Assembly (NCBI RefSeq): GCF_021369635.1
Contig: NZ_JAJNBZ010000020.1
Span: forward strand, 58,967-122,966
Direction: 5' to 3'
Length of the DNA: 64,000 nucleotides
Origin: Paenibacillus profundus
GTDB taxonomy: Bacteria; Bacillota; Bacilli; Paenibacillales; Paenibacillaceae
In this document: one piece after another, positions 17,520-26,006 of the stretch
How positions within the stretch are numbered: position 1 is the stretch's first letter
How the letters are laid out: each line of letters starts with the position of its first letter
Made by a program: the position numbers and the translations under genes
Notes under the pieces: generated by a model
What the model was told of the DNA's origin: nothing
What the model saw: the letters and a program-made list of their open reading frames with translations, nothing else
Database searches by the model: none

Positions 17520-18476
17520 ATGAAACAATACGCCATTCGGCGACTGTTGCAAATGATTCCGACCATTATCGGCGTTTCGGTTCTGCTCTTTATCGTATTT
17601 GCGATGGCGCCGGGGAACTTCATTGATTCGAATCCGACGATCTCCAAAGAGCGCGCGGCCGAATTGAAAGCCATTCATGGGTTGGATAAGCCTCTTGTCG
17701 AACGTTATTTTACTTGGGCGGAGAATACGATTAAGGGCGACTTGGGGTTGTCATTGCAGCATAAACAGCCGGTTACGACGGTGCTTAACCGTTACATGTG
17801 GAATTCATTCTTAATTGCGGCCATCGTTCTTGTCTTAAGTTGGACAATAGCGATTTTGGTCGGCGTTTTTTCTGCAGTCAGGCAGCATTCCATCTATGAC
17901 GGACTCATTACCTTTCTCGTCTTTGCTTTAATGTCGCTGCCGTCCTTCTTCGTCGGATTGTATGCGATTAAGCTGTTTGCAATCGATTTAAAGTGGACCC
18001 CAGTCGGCGGGATGTATACGTCGGGAAGCAACGCTACCGGCTTGGCCCGTATATGGGACCTAGTGGAACACTTGATGCTGCCGATCATCGTGCTTACCTC
18101 GATTAGCGTCGGAGGTCTGACACGCTATTTCCGGACGAGCATGCTCGACGTCGTCCGTCAAGATTTCATTCGAACGGCCCGCGCCAAAGGGTTGAAAGAA
18201 CGGACTGTTATATTCAAGCATGCGCTGCGCAACGCTCTGCTGCCTGCGATTACGCTGCTAGGCATTGAGCTGCCGGGATTGTTCTCCGGTGCGATGATTA
18301 CGGAGAAAATCTTCAACTGGCCGGGAATAGGACGCATTAACTTGGACGCGATTAACGCCCGTGACTATTTCTTATTGATGGGCTTTACGATGTTCTTGGC
18401 ATTGTTGACGATGTTGGGTAATTTGTTGGCTGATTTACTGTATCGAGTCGCTGACCCACGTGTACGGATGAAATAG
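17520..18476 (+). CDS. oppB: Oligopeptide ABC transporter permease
   Basis: Inner-membrane permease of 318 residues with six predicted helices. The N-terminal KQYAIRRLLQMIPTIIGVSVLLFIVF start is typical for OppB/DppB. The EAA-type coupling loop RTARAKGLKERTVIFKHALRNALLP is near residue 225. The frame extends back to 17451, but AGGAGGAATATTTATG puts the start at 17520 and avoids the intercistronic hairpin. It pairs with OppC. Confidence 0.93.
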   Translation: MKQYAIRRLLQMIPTIIGVSVLLFIVFAMAPGNFIDSNPTISKERAAELKAIHGLDKPLVERYFTWAENTIKGDLGLSLQHKQPVTTVLNRYMWNSFLIAAIVLVLSWTIAILVGVFSAVRQHSIYDGLITFLVFALMSLPSFFVGLYAIKLFAIDLKWTPVGGMYTSGSNATGLARIWDLVEHLMLPIIVLTSISVGGLTRYFRTSMLDVVRQDFIRTARAKGLKERTVIFKHALRNALLPAITLLGIELPGLFSGAMITEKIFNWPGIGRINLDAINARDYFLLMGFTMFLALLTMLGNLLADLLYRVADPRVRMK

Positions 18477-18491
18477 AAAGGGGAGTTATCT

Positions 18492-19418
18492 GTGTCTCAA
18501 ACGGTAGCTGAATCCACAGCACAAGATAGTAAAGTGCAAACGATCAAACCGGCTTCCCCGTGGAGGTTGGCGTTCAAGCAACTGCTTAAAAATAAATTTG
18601 CGGTCGGGGGACTGGTCGTACTCGTACTCATGTTTCTCATTTGCTTTATTGGGCCATTTTTCTCGCCGTATTCTCTAGAAACGATGAATATCCGTAACGG
18701 TAACAAGCCGCCGAATGCGGCACATTGGCTTGGAACGGACAACTTGGGCCGTGACATCCTGCTGCGTGTCATGCTGGCAGGGCGGGTATCTCTGCTTGTA
18801 GGTCTCGTAGCGATGATGATCTCGGTGGCCATCGGAAGCACACTCGGCGCCTTGGCAGGTTACTACCGCGGCTGGGTTGACTCTATCATTATGCGCCTTG
18901 CAGATATTATGATGTCGATTCCAAGCTTGCCATTGCTTATTATTCTCGGTGCGGTGCTGTCCGATATGAAGGTGCCGCCGGATAAACGTATTTATGTTGT
19001 CATGTTCCTGCTCGGATTTATGTCGTGGCCAAGCTTGGCGCGGCTCGTGCGCGGTCAAATACTGATGCTTCGCGAGCAAGAATTCATGCAAGCGGCTGAG
19101 GTGCTTGGTTTGCGCGACCGCCGTAAAATTTTCCGTCACTTGCTGCCGAATACGATTCCAATTATTATCGTCGTGGCTACTTTGATGGTCGCTGGCGCTA
19201 TTTTGCAAGAATCAGTATTGAGTTATTTAGGTCTAGGGGTTGTCCCGCCGACGCCGTCCTGGGGCAACATGATTACCGCGGCGAATAACTTAATCGACTT
19301 CCAGAAGCGTCCATGGCTGTGGGTTCCGCCTGGGGTCTGTATCTTCTTCACAGTAATTGCGATTAACGTAATTGGTGATGGTTTACGCGACGTGCTCGAT
19401 CCGAAAATGAAGAGGTAG
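18492..19418 (+). CDS. oppC: Oligopeptide ABC transporter permease
   Basis: Inner-membrane permease of 308 residues. A cytoplasmic N terminus is followed by a first helix at about residues 38-58, then the OppC signature HWLGTDNLGRDILLRVMLAGRVSLLVG. The coupling loop LREQEFMQAAEVLGLRDRRKIFRHLLPNTIP is near residue 200. The start is GTG with AGGGGAG upstream. It is spaced 15 bases from oppB and 10 from oppD, so it is one operon. Confidence 0.93.
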   Translation: MSQTVAESTAQDSKVQTIKPASPWRLAFKQLLKNKFAVGGLVVLVLMFLICFIGPFFSPYSLETMNIRNGNKPPNAAHWLGTDNLGRDILLRVMLAGRVSLLVGLVAMMISVAIGSTLGALAGYYRGWVDSIIMRLADIMMSIPSLPLLIILGAVLSDMKVPPDKRIYVVMFLLGFMSWPSLARLVRGQILMLREQEFMQAAEVLGLRDRRKIFRHLLPNTIPIIIVVATLMVAGAILQESVLSYLGLGVVPPTPSWGNMITAANNLIDFQKRPWLWVPPGVCIFFTVIAINVIGDGLRDVLDPKMKR

Positions 19419-19428
19419 GAGATACGAT

Positions 19429-20412
19429 ATGGCAAACAATTTGATCGAATTTCGCAATCTGCGGACGAATTTCTATACCGGTGGCGGCGTCGTGAAAGCG
19501 GTCAATGATGTCAGCTTCTCGATTAAAGAAGGCGAAACGCTGTGCGTCGTCGGTGAATCCGGCTGCGGCAAGAGCGTTACCGCCATGTCGCTGATGCGCC
19601 TAGTCGCAGCTCCGGGGAAAATCGAAGGTGGACAAATTATTTATAAAGGGAAAAACCTGCTGGATCTTAAGGAACGCGAAATGCGTCAAATTCGCGGGAA
19701 CGAGATTGCAATGATTTTCCAAGAACCAATGACATCCTTGAACCCAGTATTTACGATTGGCGAACAGCTGACCGAACCGATTCTGCTTCATCGCGGCGTG
19801 ACGAAGAAAGAAGCGAAGAAGCGTGCGATTGATCTGATCGATCTTGTAGGTATTCCGCGTGCAGCGCAAATCTTCGACGCTTATCCGCATGAGTTGAGCG
19901 GCGGGATGCGCCAGCGGATTATGATTGCGATGGCACTGACCTGCGATCCGAAGCTGCTCATCGCTGACGAACCGACAACTGCACTGGATGTAACGATCCA
20001 GGCACAAATTCTAGACTTGATGCGCAATATTAAGAGCGAATTCAACACGGCGATTATGCTTATTACACACGATCTTGGAGTCGTGGCGGAAATGGCAGAT
20101 CACGTCGTCGTTATGTATGCCGGCAAAGTCATTGAAGAAGCGCCGGTCATAGAATTGTTCAAAAATCCTAAGCATCCGTATACACAAGGACTGCTGCGGG
20201 CGAAACCGATTATCAACGAACGCATGAAGCGATTGTATACAATACCGGGACAAGTTCCGAATCCAGTTGAACTGGGCAACAACTGCTATTTCAATGACCG
20301 CTGCGAGCATTGCATGGCGATTTGTACGGAGAAGCAGCCAACTCTGCAAACTTATGAGAAGGTGCACAAGGCGGCATGCTGGCTGTATGAGAAGGAGGGG
20401 GGAGCTCAATGA
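19429..20412 (+). CDS. oppD: Oligopeptide ABC transporter ATP-binding protein
   Basis: Cytoplasmic ATPase of 327 residues with Walker A GESGCGKS, Q-loop FQEPMTSLNP, signature LSGGMRQR and Walker B LLIADEPTTALD. The C-terminal oligopeptide-transporter domain has three Cys (CYFNDRCEHCMAICTEKQP) of the kind that binds an iron-sulfur cluster in some relatives. The stop overlaps the start of oppF by four bases. Confidence 0.94.
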   Translation: MANNLIEFRNLRTNFYTGGGVVKAVNDVSFSIKEGETLCVVGESGCGKSVTAMSLMRLVAAPGKIEGGQIIYKGKNLLDLKEREMRQIRGNEIAMIFQEPMTSLNPVFTIGEQLTEPILLHRGVTKKEAKKRAIDLIDLVGIPRAAQIFDAYPHELSGGMRQRIMIAMALTCDPKLLIADEPTTALDVTIQAQILDLMRNIKSEFNTAIMLITHDLGVVAEMADHVVVMYAGKVIEEAPVIELFKNPKHPYTQGLLRAKPIINERMKRLYTIPGQVPNPVELGNNCYFNDRCEHCMAICTEKQPTLQTYEKVHKAACWLYEKEGGAQ

Positions 20413-21377
20413 GTCAACAACCGCTACTTGAAGTAGACAACCTTAAGAAATATTTCCCCATCCAAGGCGGTATTTTTTCACGTACGGTAGGACATGTGCG
20501 AGCAGTTGACGGAGTCAGCTTCAGCTTGAATAAAGGGGAGGCGCTCGGACTCGTCGGAGAGTCCGGCTGCGGTAAATCGACGACCGGACGGACGATTTTG
20601 CGACTATTGGATAAAACAGACGGAAAAGTGCTCTTTAAAGGAACGGAGATTCATGACTTGTCCCGTAAAGACCTGCGCAAGATGCGTCCGAAGATGCAGC
20701 TCGTGTTCCAGGATCCGTATAGCTCGTTGAATCCCCGGATTAAGATCGGAGATGCTATCGGAGAAGCGCTGGTGGATCATGGTATAGCATCGAAGAACGA
20801 TATCCGCGACCGTGTCAAAGAAATTTTGACGATTTGCGGCTTGGCACCATACCATATTGACCGTTATCCGCACGAATTCTCTGGCGGTCAGCGTCAACGT
20901 ATTGGTATTGCGCGCGCACTCATTATGAACCCTGAGTTTATCGTGGCGGACGAACCGGTATCTGCATTGGACGTCTCTATTCAAGCACAAATTATCAACC
21001 TGCTGAGCGACCTGCAGGAGCAGAAGAATTTGACCTATCTGTTCATTTCGCACGATTTATCAGTTGTCGAGCATCTGTGCAACCGGATCGGTGTCATGTA
21101 CTTGGGATCGCTCGTTGAGATGGCGCCGCGCGATGAGTTGTTCAAGCAGCCGCTCCATCCGTATACACAAGCGTTGCTGTCGGCGATTCCAGTGCCGGAT
21201 CCAACCAAGAAGCCGGAACGGATTGTGCTGCAGGGAGATATTCCGAGCCCGGCGAATCCGCCATCAGGCTGTAAGTTCCATACCCGTTGTCCGTTTGCCA
21301 CAGATATTTGCAAACAAGCGGTGCCGGAATATCGCGATGTGGGCAGCAATCATTACGTTGCTTGTCATTTGGTATAA
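20409..21377 (+). CDS. oppF: Oligopeptide ABC transporter ATP-binding protein
   Basis: Second ATPase of the transporter, 322 residues. It has Walker A GESGCGKS, Q-loop FQDPYSSLNP, signature FSGGQRQR, Walker B FIVADEPVSALD and the C-terminal Cys-rich CKFHTRCPFATDIC segment. The leader LKKYFPIQGGIFSRTVGHVRAVDGVSF is typical for OppF/DppF. It is translationally coupled to oppD (ATGA overlap) and the operon ends with a strong terminator. Confidence 0.94.
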   Translation: MSQQPLLEVDNLKKYFPIQGGIFSRTVGHVRAVDGVSFSLNKGEALGLVGESGCGKSTTGRTILRLLDKTDGKVLFKGTEIHDLSRKDLRKMRPKMQLVFQDPYSSLNPRIKIGDAIGEALVDHGIASKNDIRDRVKEILTICGLAPYHIDRYPHEFSGGQRQRIGIARALIMNPEFIVADEPVSALDVSIQAQIINLLSDLQEQKNLTYLFISHDLSVVEHLCNRIGVMYLGSLVEMAPRDELFKQPLHPYTQALLSAIPVPDPTKKPERIVLQGDIPSPANPPSGCKFHTRCPFATDICKQAVPEYRDVGSNHYVACHLV

Positions 21378-21402
21378 TCATATATATGACAGATGATAGA
21401 AG

Positions 21403-21440
21403 AAAGACTGCAATGGTTGAGGCCGTTGCAGTCTTTTTTT
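21403..21440 (+). terminator. Rho-independent terminator of the opp operon
   Basis: AAAGACTGCAA (21403-21413) pairs with TTGCAGTCTTT (21426-21436), followed by further T to 21440. Confidence 0.9.
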
Positions 21441-21469
21441 AGGTTTATCTCTATGTGGCGTATGAGCTG

Positions 21470-21601
21470 CTATGAGGCGATATGCTTGGCTGATGGGCCG
21501 TACCACAGCTTCGATTTCTCGAAATCGGATTTCAGAACCTTCTTAACAAGAAATGCTCCTATGAGAAGCCCGATGCCGTCTGTCTGTTGATTATAGCTTA
21601 G
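21470..21601 (-). pseudogene. Possible remnant of a small membrane-protein gene
   Basis: On the minus strand one frame reads QQTDGIGLLIGAFLVKK, then VLKSDFEKSKLWYGPSAKHIAS and a stop at 21470-21472. The pattern looks protein-like (short hydrophobic part, then charged tail), but no ATG, GTG or TTG lies in frame before an upstream stop. It may be the 3' end of a decayed gene. I do not recognise the family. The rest of the gap up to 21774 shows nothing else apart from a small CGATTTC/GAAATCG hairpin inside this stretch. Confidence 0.22.
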
Positions 21602-21774
21602 CTCCTTTCTCCCCGTGTCTCAGATTTCAAATAGCAGGGAGCAGACTTACTCCGTCCGCAAAAGATTCTATCCGTATCCCACTTTCCCGCAGTGCCTGAA
21701 GGGATAGTTTGCAGCACGTTCCTGATGGATTGGGAGAGTGACGTGAGGATAGGAATGACAAGGTATGAACTACG

Positions 21775-22797
21775 TTACTGTGAACAATAATCTCCTTTCA
21801 GCAAATGAGCAGCGACGATATCGGACATGAAGTCCATGAAATCAAATGCATCATTTGCATATTCCGTCCGTACGAATTGCATGCCGCATTGCTCCGCCAC
21901 TTGCTTCGCTTCTTCGCCAATATCATGGTACACTTCGATATTATCTGTCAACGACGTCAATTCGCAGACTACGACCGCTTGACAGCCGTCGGCTGCTGCC
22001 TGCTGAATAACATCCTTAATATCAGGACCGAGCCATCGCTGTGGTGCTGGCATGCCGCTCCGATAGGCGATATCCCAGTGGCCGATTTCTGCCTGTTCCG
22101 CAATCAGGCGGGCTAAGCGGCAATACTGCGCAATAAAGGCTTTATGTGCGGTTGGCAGTCCGGGCTTGCTATGAACCGTGAAGATGACCCGTGCTGTCGG
22201 CATGCTTGCCGAAGGCAGCCAGCGATAGGCATCCTGCACACGTCGAGCAATTAGCCTGATGAAGGCCGGATGCTCTTGCCAATCGGCTACGACGCTAATC
22301 TGCAGGGAGCTGCCTGCGGCGGCAATTGCTTTTTTCGCTTCCTGTACATACGTACCAGTGCCAGTCGGCGTGCAGAACGGCGTGAGGTGCAGCATGGCTA
22401 ACTGATTGATGCCATCATGTACGGCTTGGTTTACCGCTTCGGGAACGAATGGGTTCGAATGCTTACAGCCGATATAGACGGGGATTGTGGTTCCGCATTT
22501 CGTTCCGATCAGCCGTGATAGGGCATCCGCTTGCCTCCTGGAAACCGCATGAAGCGGATCGCATACGCCAGTCTGCTTGTATCGCTCGACCCCTTGAATT
22601 AGGGTGTCCGCTGAAGGCTTATGTCCGTGAAGAATATGCTCGTACAGTGCCGGCACATCGTCAATGGACGAGCATGCGCCATAGGCTGTCAATAGAACGG
22701 CTCGTTGCGCCCGTTCTGCTCTCTTCGTCGAAGCCTCTTCATGCACGGGATATGGGGAAGGCTCCGCCTGATGGACGAATCTATGTTGCTCGTTCAT
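21775..22797 (-). CDS. Ferrochelatase-family protein in an ABC uptake operon
   Basis: A 340-residue cytoplasmic protein matching the HemH/CpfC pattern. It opens VLLTAYGACSSIDDVPALYEHILHGHKPS, then YKQTGVCDPLHAVSRRQADAL. The catalytic His is in VIFTVHSKPGLP and the partner Glu in LTSLTDNIEVYHDI. Both active-site residues of Bacillus-type coproporphyrin ferrochelatase therefore appear conserved. Its start overlaps the stop of the binding-protein gene by four bases (22794-22797), so it is the last cistron of the transporter operon. It may insert or remove metal in an imported porphyrin. A sirohydrochlorin-type chelatase is a less likely alternative. Confidence 0.78.
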   Translation of the reverse strand: MNEQHRFVHQAEPSPYPVHEEASTKRAERAQRAVLLTAYGACSSIDDVPALYEHILHGHKPSADTLIQGVERYKQTGVCDPLHAVSRRQADALSRLIGTKCGTTIPVYIGCKHSNPFVPEAVNQAVHDGINQLAMLHLTPFCTPTGTGTYVQEAKKAIAAAGSSLQISVVADWQEHPAFIRLIARRVQDAYRWLPSASMPTARVIFTVHSKPGLPTAHKAFIAQYCRLARLIAEQAEIGHWDIAYRSGMPAPQRWLGPDIKDVIQQAAADGCQAVVVCELTSLTDNIEVYHDIGEEAKQVAEQCGMQFVRTEYANDAFDFMDFMSDIVAAHLLKGDYCSQ

Positions 22798-23804
22798 CGT
22801 GTCTTCTCGCCTTCATCCCATAAGTCAGGATGAAGCCACGCTGACATTTCCATCAATCCATCTACTGTATAACGGTTAGGCGCTAGCAGATGTTTGGCTT
22901 TCATCGTTGTGATGCGGCCATTCTTCACTGCAGTCAGCGTCTTCCATGACGGCTGCGATTTCAATTCAGACAGCCACTCTTCTCCCGTGCCGTCCCAATC
23001 TCCAAGCACAATATAATCGGGATCGATTTTAATCAAGTCTTCGCTAGAAGCTTTGGTCGATTTATTGATTCCAAGGGCAGCGGCTGCTGGCTCAGCTCCG
23101 GCAAGGCGAATCATTTCATAGGCAATATTGCCTGGACCGATGACGTATGGACCGGTATTCGGACCAACAGGTGATAATACGAGCACGGTTGGCTTAGTGG
23201 TGAGTGCTGACGTGCGTTCGGCGACTTCATTTAATTTATCTTTGATTTCTTTCCCGATGCTGTCGGCTTTCTCTGGCGCCCCTACCGCTTCACCAATCGT
23301 GTGGAAATTAGCGATCAACTCATCAAAGGTGCCCCATTGCTCAAAGGTAACCACCTTAACGCCGGCTTGCTGCAGCAATTGCTCGGCATCGCTCTCGCTA
23401 TTATGCAGCTTCGTAATGAGTACGAGATCCGGGTTGAAGGAAAGGATGCCCTCCGGGTCGAGGCCTGTAGCTCCGCTAACTTGGCCGGCAACCTGCTTGC
23501 CGCTCTCATGGTTGGACGCCAAGAAAGGGTTGGTAATGCTCTTCGGCACAGTTACCACCTGTTCCGGCGCGACGATTTCCAGCACAGCGTCGGCAGTATC
23601 CAGAGAAACAGGAGCCACTCTCAATGCTTCCGCTGACACGGCTGCCTTCTGGACCGCAGCGGTTTCTGGCGGGGAAGGTTCGGATGAGGCCGTGCGAGAA
23701 TCGTTAGATATAATGTTAGTTATAGCTGCTGCTGCACCGATGATGACGATGAGTACTGCGCATAAAAGATATCGTTTCCGTTTTCTTTGTGTTTTTGCGT
23801 TCAT
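22794..23804 (-). CDS. ABC transporter substrate-binding protein, haem/iron/cobalamin type
   Basis: A 336-residue Peripla_BP_2 (BtuF/FhuD-fold) protein: ATGLDPEGILSFNPDLVLITKLHNSESDAEQLLQQAGVKVV in the first lobe and IDPDYIVLGDWDGTGEEW in the second. It has a single N-terminal hydrophobic segment (about 12-30) after a basic start, but no lipobox Cys at its end. It therefore seems anchored by an uncleaved helix rather than a lipid. It lies between the ATPase and the ferrochelatase-like gene. Haem is a reasonable guess because of the latter; siderophore or cobalamin cannot be excluded. Confidence 0.82.
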   Translation of the reverse strand: MNAKTQRKRKRYLLCAVLIVIIGAAAAITNIISNDSRTASSEPSPPETAAVQKAAVSAEALRVAPVSLDTADAVLEIVAPEQVVTVPKSITNPFLASNHESGKQVAGQVSGATGLDPEGILSFNPDLVLITKLHNSESDAEQLLQQAGVKVVTFEQWGTFDELIANFHTIGEAVGAPEKADSIGKEIKDKLNEVAERTSALTTKPTVLVLSPVGPNTGPYVIGPGNIAYEMIRLAGAEPAAAALGINKSTKASSEDLIKIDPDYIVLGDWDGTGEEWLSELKSQPSWKTLTAVKNGRITTMKAKHLLAPNRYTVDGLMEMSAWLHPDLWDEGEKTR

Positions 23805-23827
23805 TCGTTAATTCCTCCATGTTGTTC

Positions 23828-24658
23828 TTAGTAGTTGAAGTTATAATTGGCAATCGATTCTTCATGATCAAAGGCGATGACAGACAATCCCTTCGTATCG
23901 GGCTCCTTGCGTATGACGGCGTGAATACCATATACGGCATGCAATGCTGCCGTCGTCAGCACTTCGTCCGGTCGGCCGCTAGCTTCAACCCGTCCATCGT
24001 TTAAAAGCAGCAGCCGATCGCAATACCTGGAAGCGAGCGACAAGTCGTGCAAGGAAGCGACCACGGTAAAGCTTTTCCCGGCAAGTTGCCGTAGCAGGGA
24101 CAGCGTCCGCAGTTGATGGCGGATGTCGAGCGCGGATATCGGCTCATCCAGCAGCAGCAGCTGCGGCTCTTGCGCCAACGCTTTGGCGATGAACGCCAGC
24201 TGTCGCTGTCCGCCAGAGCAGGCGTGGATGTAACGGTCCCGCAATGCGTCGATTCCGCACTGGCGCATGGCCCGTTCCGCGCACTGGATATCCGCTGCGG
24301 ACAAGCTCCGGAATAGCGACCGATAGGGATGGCGTCCCATCGTAACAATCTGCTCGATCGTGAAATCGGCATCGATAGAGCAGTCTTGCGGGACATAGCC
24401 GATGATTCGCGCACGCTCCTTGGCAGAATAGGCGGAATAAGGCCGACTCAAGAGCATGAGCCGCCCTTGTTCCGGCTGCAGCAGACCGCACAGCATGCGG
24501 AGCAGGGTGGACTTGCCGCTCCCGTTCGGACCGATAATGCCGAGAAAGGAGCCGGGATGCAGGTGCAGCGAAACGCCGTTAATAATCGGTCGACCGTCGA
24601 TGGAGCAGGTTAACCGCTCGGCTTCCAGCAGCATGTCCGTCCTCTGATTGATGCTCAT
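23828..24658 (-). CDS. ABC transporter ATP-binding protein, FecE/BtuD type
   Basis: Cytoplasmic ATPase of 276 residues with Walker A GPNGSGKS, Q-loop YVPQDCSIDADFTIEQIVTMGRHPYRSLF (the FecE/BtuD hallmark), signature CSGGQRQL, Walker B LLLLDEPISALD and the H-loop SLHDLSLASRYCD. The frame is open to 24718, but the ATG at 24658 overlaps the permease stop by four bases, so I take that start. It energises the permease encoded just upstream. Confidence 0.9.
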   Translation of the reverse strand: MSINQRTDMLLEAERLTCSIDGRPIINGVSLHLHPGSFLGIIGPNGSGKSTLLRMLCGLLQPEQGRLMLLSRPYSAYSAKERARIIGYVPQDCSIDADFTIEQIVTMGRHPYRSLFRSLSAADIQCAERAMRQCGIDALRDRYIHACSGGQRQLAFIAKALAQEPQLLLLDEPISALDIRHQLRTLSLLRQLAGKSFTVVASLHDLSLASRYCDRLLLLNDGRVEASGRPDEVLTTAALHAVYGIHAVIRKEPDTKGLSVIAFDHEESIANYNFNY

Positions 24659-25749
24659 ACGGATACCTCCTTTCGTTTGCGCAGCAGCATTATCATGAAT
24701 AGCGGCGCGCCAATGCAAGCACAGACGACTCCGACTTGTAGCGTAATCGGCTGCAGCACCATTCTTGACGCGAGATCCGCAAGAACAAGAAACGCTGCTC
24801 CGAATATGGCGCTGAGCGGAAGCAAATATCGATGGTCGGCGCCGGCGATCAAACGGACAAGATGCGGGATGACCAAACCGACGAAACCAATAATGCCGCT
24901 GACAGATACCGCCGTCCCGGTCAAGAACGATGCTAAGAGAAGGATTGCATAGCGTGCTCCCTGTACGGGAACACCGGATGCTTGCGCATGCTCATCACCA
25001 AGGAGCAGCAAGTTAAGCGTACGGCTGAACATATATAAGAGTGCGCCTGCGAGCGCAATCGGAAGGGCAATGATATGCACATGCTCCCAAGTTCTCGCCT
25101 CGAGCCCGCCCTGCAGCCAGAATACGATGCTTCGCAACTGCTGCTCATGGGGTGCGCTGGCGATAATGACGTTGATGACGGCTGACAAGAGCGCATTCAT
25201 ACCGATGCCAAGCAAGAGCAACGTCGTCACATTCGGCTTGCCGCTCGCCCGCCATATGGCAAGGATAAGCACTACCGCACCCAATGCGCCAGCAAAGGCA
25301 GCCAGAGGGAGCGCGAATGGAGAGTGTCTAGCGAAGCCGAATGCGATGCACAATACGGCACCGGCTGCCGCTCCGGATGATACACCGAGATACCCTGGCT
25401 CAACGAGAGGATTGCGAAATACACCTTGCATGGCGGCACCTGCTATCGACAGTCCGGCTCCAACAAATACGCCGGCAAGAACACGTGGCAGACGGATATC
25501 GGCGACAATCGTCAGATTGCGTTCTGAGACAGTGACATGGTCCAGCCACCCTGCTGCATGGAGCATTGCCGCGAACGTATCCGCAAAGGGTATCGAGACC
25601 GGACCGATGGAGCAGCTGGCAATGACGGACAACAGCAGCGTCAGCATCCCCGCGATAGTCAATGCGGTGATACGCAACCGCTTGAAGGTCAGTTTGCGCC
25701 GGGGGACGGATTCCTGATGTCCTTGAGCCGGCTTCATCGTGATGTTCAT
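24655..25749 (-). CDS. FecCD-family ABC transporter permease (iron/haem/cobalamin)
   Basis: Permease of 364 residues with about nine or ten helices. FecCD hallmarks are DIRLPRVLAGVFVGAGLSIAGAAMQGVFRNPLVEPGYLGVSSGAAAGA near residue 90 and GIIGFVGLVIPHLVRLIAGADHRYLLPLSAIFGAAFLVLAD near 290. AGGAGAGGAGGTCAAC lies just before the ATG at 25749 although the frame is open from 25815. It is the first gene of the four-gene minus-strand operon and is preceded by a dyad at 25788-25804. Confidence 0.9.
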   Translation of the reverse strand: MNITMKPAQGHQESVPRRKLTFKRLRITALTIAGMLTLLLSVIASCSIGPVSIPFADTFAAMLHAAGWLDHVTVSERNLTIVADIRLPRVLAGVFVGAGLSIAGAAMQGVFRNPLVEPGYLGVSSGAAAGAVLCIAFGFARHSPFALPLAAFAGALGAVVLILAIWRASGKPNVTTLLLLGIGMNALLSAVINVIIASAPHEQQLRSIVFWLQGGLEARTWEHVHIIALPIALAGALLYMFSRTLNLLLLGDEHAQASGVPVQGARYAILLLASFLTGTAVSVSGIIGFVGLVIPHLVRLIAGADHRYLLPLSAIFGAAFLVLADLASRMVLQPITLQVGVVCACIGAPLFMIMLLRKRKEVSV

Positions 25750-25787
25750 GTTGACCTCCTCTCCTAGTCTGAAAGAAAATTGATTTA

Positions 25788-25804
25788 ACGCAAATAAGTT
25801 GCGT
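25788..25804 (-). promoter_or_regulatory. Inverted repeat upstream of the iron/haem-type transporter operon
   Basis: ACGCAA-ATAAG-TTGCGT is a perfect 6-base dyad 39 bases before the first start codon, where an operator would sit. It is not a recognisable Fur box. The regulator is unknown. Confidence 0.4.
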
Positions 25805-25901
25805 AAAGGAAACATTTATTACTATAGCGCAGGTAATTGTTGCCGTCAATGGCTCAATTCGTGCGCCTTTGGTGTTATAGGCAGCATTAAAGCTGTGAGA
25901 T

Positions 25902-25936
25902 GAGGGGATTTTCCGGGTTTTAACCCGCCTCTTTTT
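25902..25936 (+). terminator. Terminator-like hairpin in front of the methyltransferase gene
   Basis: CGGGTT-TT-AACCCG (25914-25927), extended by GAGG (25902-25905) and CCTC (25927-25931 region), then TTTTTC. No plus-strand gene lies upstream to be terminated, so this could be a leader attenuator for the gene at 26007. Confidence 0.45.
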
Positions 25937-26006
25937 CTGTTGCTGGATAAACGTTTATACCAATATGCCGTGATGGAATAGAGTGAAATATGGAGGTGGA
26001 AGCGGG

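Noticed and set aside
25070..25717. Plus-strand frame opposite the FecCD permease
   Set aside because: Antisense shadow of a clear membrane protein gene.
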